Assembly (NCBI GenBank): GCA_900708905.1
Contig: CAADRB010000039.1
Span: forward strand, 505,468-569,467
Length of the DNA: 64,000 nucleotides
Direction: 5' to 3'
DNA from: Hymenolepis diminuta
Taxonomy: Eukaryota > Platyhelminthes > Cestoda > Cyclophyllidea > Hymenolepididae
Under the pieces are notes generated by a model. It saw only the letters and a list, made by a program, of their open reading frames with translations, did not search any database and was not told the origin of the DNA. The position numbers were made by a program, and so were the translations under genes. Below are positions 59,801 through 64,000 of this stretch, piece after piece (positions within the stretch are counted from its first letter, which is position 1; the number at the start of each line of letters is the position of its first letter).

Positions 59801-62324
59801 TAGCCACAATATCATGATGTCCATAATATCCCGAAAAATCGCTAGGAATGTCCTGATTCTGAAAGGCAATCTCGTATACTGGAATAGTCCCGATGAGTGT
59901 TGATCATTAGAAGCTCACGACTCTATTTCCACTTCGACTAGAAAGTAGACATCCTAAAGGTCCATTTTCGCGAAGAACCTTCCGCCATTCAGGATCGTGC
60001 AAAGTGTCTGTTACGGACAGTGGATGGTGATCATCCTCCAACGATGAGTTATACCTTGTGGAGGAATCTGCTCAAATAGGTGTCGGCCCATTCGCCTTTC
60101 GTAGTACTTCGATTGGGGCAGCCCATTTCGAATATGTAATAGGTTGCAATACGCCCATCTGCTTTAAACGTATCCGTTCGTCCTCGGCAATCTGCATAAT
60201 TGTAATAGGATCACACAATTTGCTCCTGGTTTTAGAAATAACTTAACTGTTGTGCGTAGACACCTTCCCAAGGTGCCTTTGAACACAACTGCGAATCGCT
60301 TATTCTCCTTCATTTGCATTTGTTGGCAGGTTACGCTTTGGATTTTCGGCTGGAGAACGTTGAACATGTCGATTAAGCCTAACCCAAGGAGGCTGATATC
60401 GCGACCAAATACATAACATACCATGGTGGCGATTTTTCCTTTGAAGATGGCCTCAAATTTAACCGCTCTCGACAGTTGCATTGCATCACCTGAAGCACTA
60501 GGTGGTTTAAAAAGAAGAGCATCTAGCTTGGAGCTACCAAGAATTTTCCAAGCCTCATCGGAAACTATAGTGAAGTTCGATTCACTGTAGACCTACAACT
60601 CAACAGGTACCCCATTAATGCATATTGTTTCATGGTGGCGTCTACTTACATTAATCCGCATCGTGGTTCGTATGCTGTACGATTGGCAAGGTCGAGCGTG
60701 ATAGGGACTCCTGTAGCTTGATTACAGTCGTCGTTGACAACTGGTGATTCAACAGAATTTTCAGTTTAGGAGAATTTTATAAATATCTTATGACTGTCTT
60801 CCTTCATTGGCTGCGCTATCTATCCAAAGTGGCTTAACAACAATGGCTTGAAGAGTCTCCACACAATTATCTGCATCTGCATTGACTCTAGGGTCCTGTG
60901 GAAAAACTTGGGGAGTCTTGATGTGTCCCTCTCTCACTGCCAATCACTATTACAGCGCGTCTTTTCATTTCATTAGTTAAAGTAGTATCTGCCTTGAGAT
61001 TTTCTGTTATAAAAAATATGTTAATTATTATTGGATTAGGTTAAATTGCAAAAATTTAAGTGCTCTCAGATACTTTACGCACCCCGTATTCTGAAGCTGA
61101 AAATTACTAAGTGCTACTGTGAGATCTTTATCTGATGAGAACAAATGTTTCATAATTTACCCTTCTTAATCTGATCTGGAAAATAATATTAAAAGCTTCA
61201 CATCTTTACGCCCCACTCTTATTTTAAAAGAACATTAATTTTGTCGATCATATACATTAAAAATACAACTACACTTATTGGGGCTAAATGACAATTTCTC
61301 AATCAGGAGATTCCAGGACTAGAATAGCTTTTTGACATTACTTTTATTCATTGTAATTCATCATATTTTTAGATGAGTTCGTTTCGTTACTGAATACATA
61401 ATAAGACTTAATAAAATGTATCCATTAAATGAACTTGAATCACGCGTGCAAAATGTGATATGTAGACAAGTAAGCATCAGACGAAATTTGCAGATTGAGA
61501 TCTGCTAGACATATACGTTCAGTATTGATATATAAGCTGTTATTTCTGAAAGCAATGTCGCCAATAACGGACAAGCAGATGCACAGTTATAGCAGAGAGG
61601 AAATAGTTTGGGAAATGAGTGGGGAGATTTGGTTCGTGAGAATCTAGATGGTCAATTCTCCGCCCGAAGAAAATTTGCTGGTTTTTCAAACGATTATTTG
61701 AAGAGGCTCGCAATGAATTCGATATTAAAACTGAGGATGACATTCTGAGATGTGTTGTTTCCTCCTTCTTGTCTACAAGACTTAAAATAACTGGGAATCC
61801 GGTTGATTATTATTACGTCTGAGGAAAAATGATCTTTCTTTGGGAATTTTCGAGTAAAATTGACAGCTTCGAACTGTTTTTATTAAAATACCTCTGAGGT
61901 GGGGACTTAATCTTTAAAAAGAAGGAAAGCGACCATTGTCAGCTATTTTAGCCATAATAATTCGGTCAAACCAGTGATTTCCCTGGCCTTTTGATACTTA
62001 TTAATTGTTTTGTTAACTAAAGAGATATCACCAGGTTGATTATGTTCTTTTTTTTAATAGACTCTGGTGGATCTCTACAACATTTTGAAGCGTCGAGGTA
62101 GTTGTACACAGTTGCAACTTCATGACACCTGGTTAAGACCGATTCAAGTCCTGCCGAATCGGACCCATCCAGTGATGAAAATGACCGCTAGTGGTGGAGG
62201 CTTCATTCTTCGAGGGTACACAGTTCAGCGTCTTGAAGATCCAGACGCCCACCTCACCAGATTTACTATGCGGGCTTCCACAAAACAACTGTTTGATGAA
62301 GGACTTATTTCTTACTCGAAGTAA
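53844..62324 (+). CDS. TRMT6: tRNA (adenine(58)-N(1))-methyltransferase non-catalytic subunit TRMT6 (TRM6)
   Basis: Partner of the catalytic subunit TRMT61A; together they form the heterotetramer that makes m1A58 in nuclear tRNAs. Exons: 53963-54047, 54117-54360, 54437-54603, 56244-56457, 57001-57102, 57176-57562 and 62061-62324, with frame kept at every junction. A tiny first exon must supply the start: ATG at 53849 (donor GTATGT at 53853) or ATG at 53844 (donor GTGTAT at 53851). Both fit the required phase and give about 488 aa, near the usual length of the family. Diagnostic stretches are the N-terminal [55 protein letters not shown], and the C-terminal [16 protein letters not shown] and [12 protein letters not shown]. 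An acidic/Lys-rich linker (exon 57176-57562) separates the two halves, as in other TRM6 proteins. The last intron (4.5 kb) contains an antisense retrotransposon. Confidence 0.93.
57563..62060 (+). other. Last intron of TRMT6 with nested retrotransposon
   Basis: Donor GTGAGT at 57563 and acceptor TTTTTTTTAATAG ending at 62060. About 60% of the intron is the degenerate Ty3/gypsy remnant; the part from about 60900 to 62040 holds no recognisable feature. Confidence 0.85.
58030..60700 (-). mobile_element. Degenerate Ty3/gypsy-type LTR retrotransposon pol, antisense in TRMT6 intron
   Basis: On the minus strand the pieces follow gypsy order. An aspartic-protease tail ([16 protein letters not shown]) lies at about 60400. 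Reverse-transcriptase remnants lie at about 60300-59560, including FFAKMDL and YLDG in place of the catalytic YLDD/YVDD box. RNase H lies at 59396-59118, with [20 protein letters not shown] and [19 protein letters not shown] linker follows at about 59010. The integrase zinc finger lies at about 58690-58570 (H-H-C-C, with MHQCSKCQQ) and the integrase core at 58515-58030 ([25 protein letters not shown]). Protease-RT-RNaseH-integrase order distinguishes it from copia. Several frameshifts and stops make it inactive. No gag, long terminal repeats or primer-binding site could be located. Confidence 0.85.
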
Positions 62325-62351
62325 CAAAGTGTTGTACATATGTTGATAATG

Positions 62352-62357
62352 AATAAA
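62352..62357 (+). terminator. Polyadenylation signal of TRMT6
   Basis: AATAAA 28 nt after the TAA stop codon, implying a very short 3' UTR. Confidence 0.7.
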
Positions 62358-62369
62358 TTAAACAATCCA

Positions 62370-64000
62370 ATCAGCTTTTAGAAAATGATTCTCCTTTACG
62401 AACGTCGCTACCTCTTTTAATTTGAACTGATTGGCTTTGTATACGAGTGAAATTGGAATTTTCCGCTCAAATCCAATTTGAGATTATATTTCAGTGTTAG
62501 GTCCCTTCATCGTAAGAGTTAAAGGTATACACTTATTGGAGGAAGAAGAGAGTTAAAGAAAATTAAAACATTTTGCTTTAGCTTAATTCGTGGTTGAGGT
62601 ATCTGAGGTGCGTCGACTTCCGTAGGAGTTTAGTAGAATTGCATGAACATAAGTGCTTTTCGTAATCTTAATCTGTTTGATAGCAGAATAAGGTTTGCAT
62701 CCATAGCAGCGCAAGTTTATGCGGCTGAGTTCCTCTCAGAGCTGTTATTTGTTAGTTCAAATTAAACTGCTAGGACGTCAAATCGAATGCTTTCGGTGCA
62801 TTTATAAGCTTCATCCCTCATGCACTGGGTAATCGAATATTGAATTTATGCAATTTCATCCGGATAGGAAGGGAAAATTCACCAAGAGGGAGTAAGTACG
62901 CTTAAGAGGGGGATAATTAGGCATTAAAAGTGAAAGTTAGGGAATCTAGTGGATTCTATTTCATCTGGTCACCGAATTCATCAGACTTGTTCTTTCCTAT
63001 CACCATCTCGTCCTACATACGGAGAACCTGTATGGCAAGCATTCATATGACTGCATCCAGCCTATTTTCACATAACTTTCATACCACCCATCTACTGGAC
63101 AAAGGAGTCAAGAGGTCGTCTTTGGATTCGGGGCAATCCATCCACTAGTGCCTTCTCATCTCGCTTTCAATTGCAAAAAGTTAATGACCCCAATGGTCAA
63201 GACGTTTAATTTCTCTTATACGCGCATCTTTCAACTATGGATGGTGTTCAGTAATGCAAGTAATGGGATTCTTGGATTATCGCGATTCATCATCCAAATT
63301 TCGCCTTCGCTCCCATCTAACACCTGTTTAGCATCCTCCTAAAGTTATTCAGTATCTTACTCAGTTCATTGTGCGTTCAGATTTGGAGACATTTGCTTTA
63401 GTTAAATGAGATTTCTATAGCATTTTGGCTAACACTTCTCTGTGAAGACTCGTTAATAGATTTAGCCTTTGTCTGTAATCGTGTGGGAAGGCCTCTCAGG
63501 GAAACTTTTTGGCATTAATAAAATACTAAACTTATGAGACGGTGTTGGGGCCTTTTCAAGGAACTACTCTAATTCAATCTCACTGAAAGTATTGTCCTGC
63601 TCGACTCACTTAAGTTTCGCTGGTGACAACAAAGTTATCGACGATAGAAGATTGTCGCATTTAGCAAATTTATGGAAGAGAATTGCAAATAGACCGTCAG
63701 TACTCAACTTATTCCATTTGTGAATGATTTGTTTCAGACTAATCCTGCTCCCTTTCGCCAATTTCCCAAAGTAGGTCGAATCATCTCAAACCACATTCCC
63801 ATGCCAAATTAGCGAATTTTTAAGGAGAAAAAAACGTTAAAGATAAATAACAGTGTGACTCAGAGGTACAGATCATGTCTTATTCAACTGGGACCAAGAA
63901 AATGAGTGAAAAGGAAACACATGAGTGGTTTGAGCTCGATTGAGCTGAATTTTTCAAATAAATAGGCTAGAATTAGTAAATTTTGCTTTTAAGGTTTCAA
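62370..64000. other. Downstream intergenic DNA
   Basis: No gene, repeat or RNA feature is recognised. Two consecutive open frames (62930-63148 and 63148-63342) are in different frames and show no family similarity. Confidence 0.4.

Noticed and set aside
62930..63342. Two adjacent plus-strand frames as a downstream gene
   Set aside because: They are in different frames, have no supporting splice signals and show no recognisable domain.
1..64000. CRISPR array, bacterial operon or phage features
   Set aside because: No short regular direct repeats with unique spacers; introns, polyadenylation signals and animal protein families show eukaryotic nuclear DNA.

Overview
Organism. This is a eukaryotic, AT-rich (roughly 36% GC by eye), intron-rich nuclear contig with very few coding bases, a 41-base run of N and decayed transposons. 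The host genes have divergent animal-type proteins, mostly GT-AG introns from about 70 nt to over 8 kb, and a flatworm-like mixture of tiny and very large introns. I read it as a parasitic flatworm (Platyhelminthes), most likely a tapeworm. That is an inference from style and gene content, not from a diagnostic marker.

Layout. (1) 1-2390: gene-poor upstream DNA with two diverged copies of a ~250-bp repeat. (2) 2401-27109 (+): a 12-exon protocadherin-like gene (1254 aa, seven cadherin repeats, one membrane span, 320-aa tail). Its first intron holds a decayed tandem array of nine ~0.5-kb units, each keeping a same-strand ATGGCGGC-type (YY1-like) core. Its third intron holds a ~1.1-kb duplication, a group of RFX-like half-sites and a dead mariner. 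(3) 27.1-33.6 kb: no gene seen; one copy of an LTR-like repeat at 29.4 kb. (4) 33877-36133 (-): at least two exons of an unrecognised gene, with a broken tandem copy just downstream; an (AT)n tract with the N gap lies in its intron. (5) 36.2-48.3 kb: mostly empty, with a small (-) gene at 44.6-45.0 kb, a doubtful coding trace at 43.0-43.3 kb and a dispersed repeat at 47.3 kb. (6) 48360-50222 (-): an intronless type II membrane carboxylesterase-like protein whose catalytic serine is replaced by glycine, as in neurotactin/neuroligin-type adhesion proteins. (7) 50.2-53.8 kb: no gene; the inverted second copy of the LTR-like repeat. (8) 53844-62324 (+): TRMT6, the non-catalytic subunit of the tRNA m1A58 methyltransferase, with a degenerate Ty3/gypsy pol in antisense orientation inside its last intron. 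(9) 62.4-64 kb: nothing recognised.

How the genes relate. They do not form a functional cluster. Two of the three confident genes (the protocadherin and the esterase-like protein) are predicted cell-surface proteins of families used in cell adhesion; TRMT6 is a housekeeping tRNA-modification gene. The most unusual element is the YY1-like array in protocadherin intron 1.
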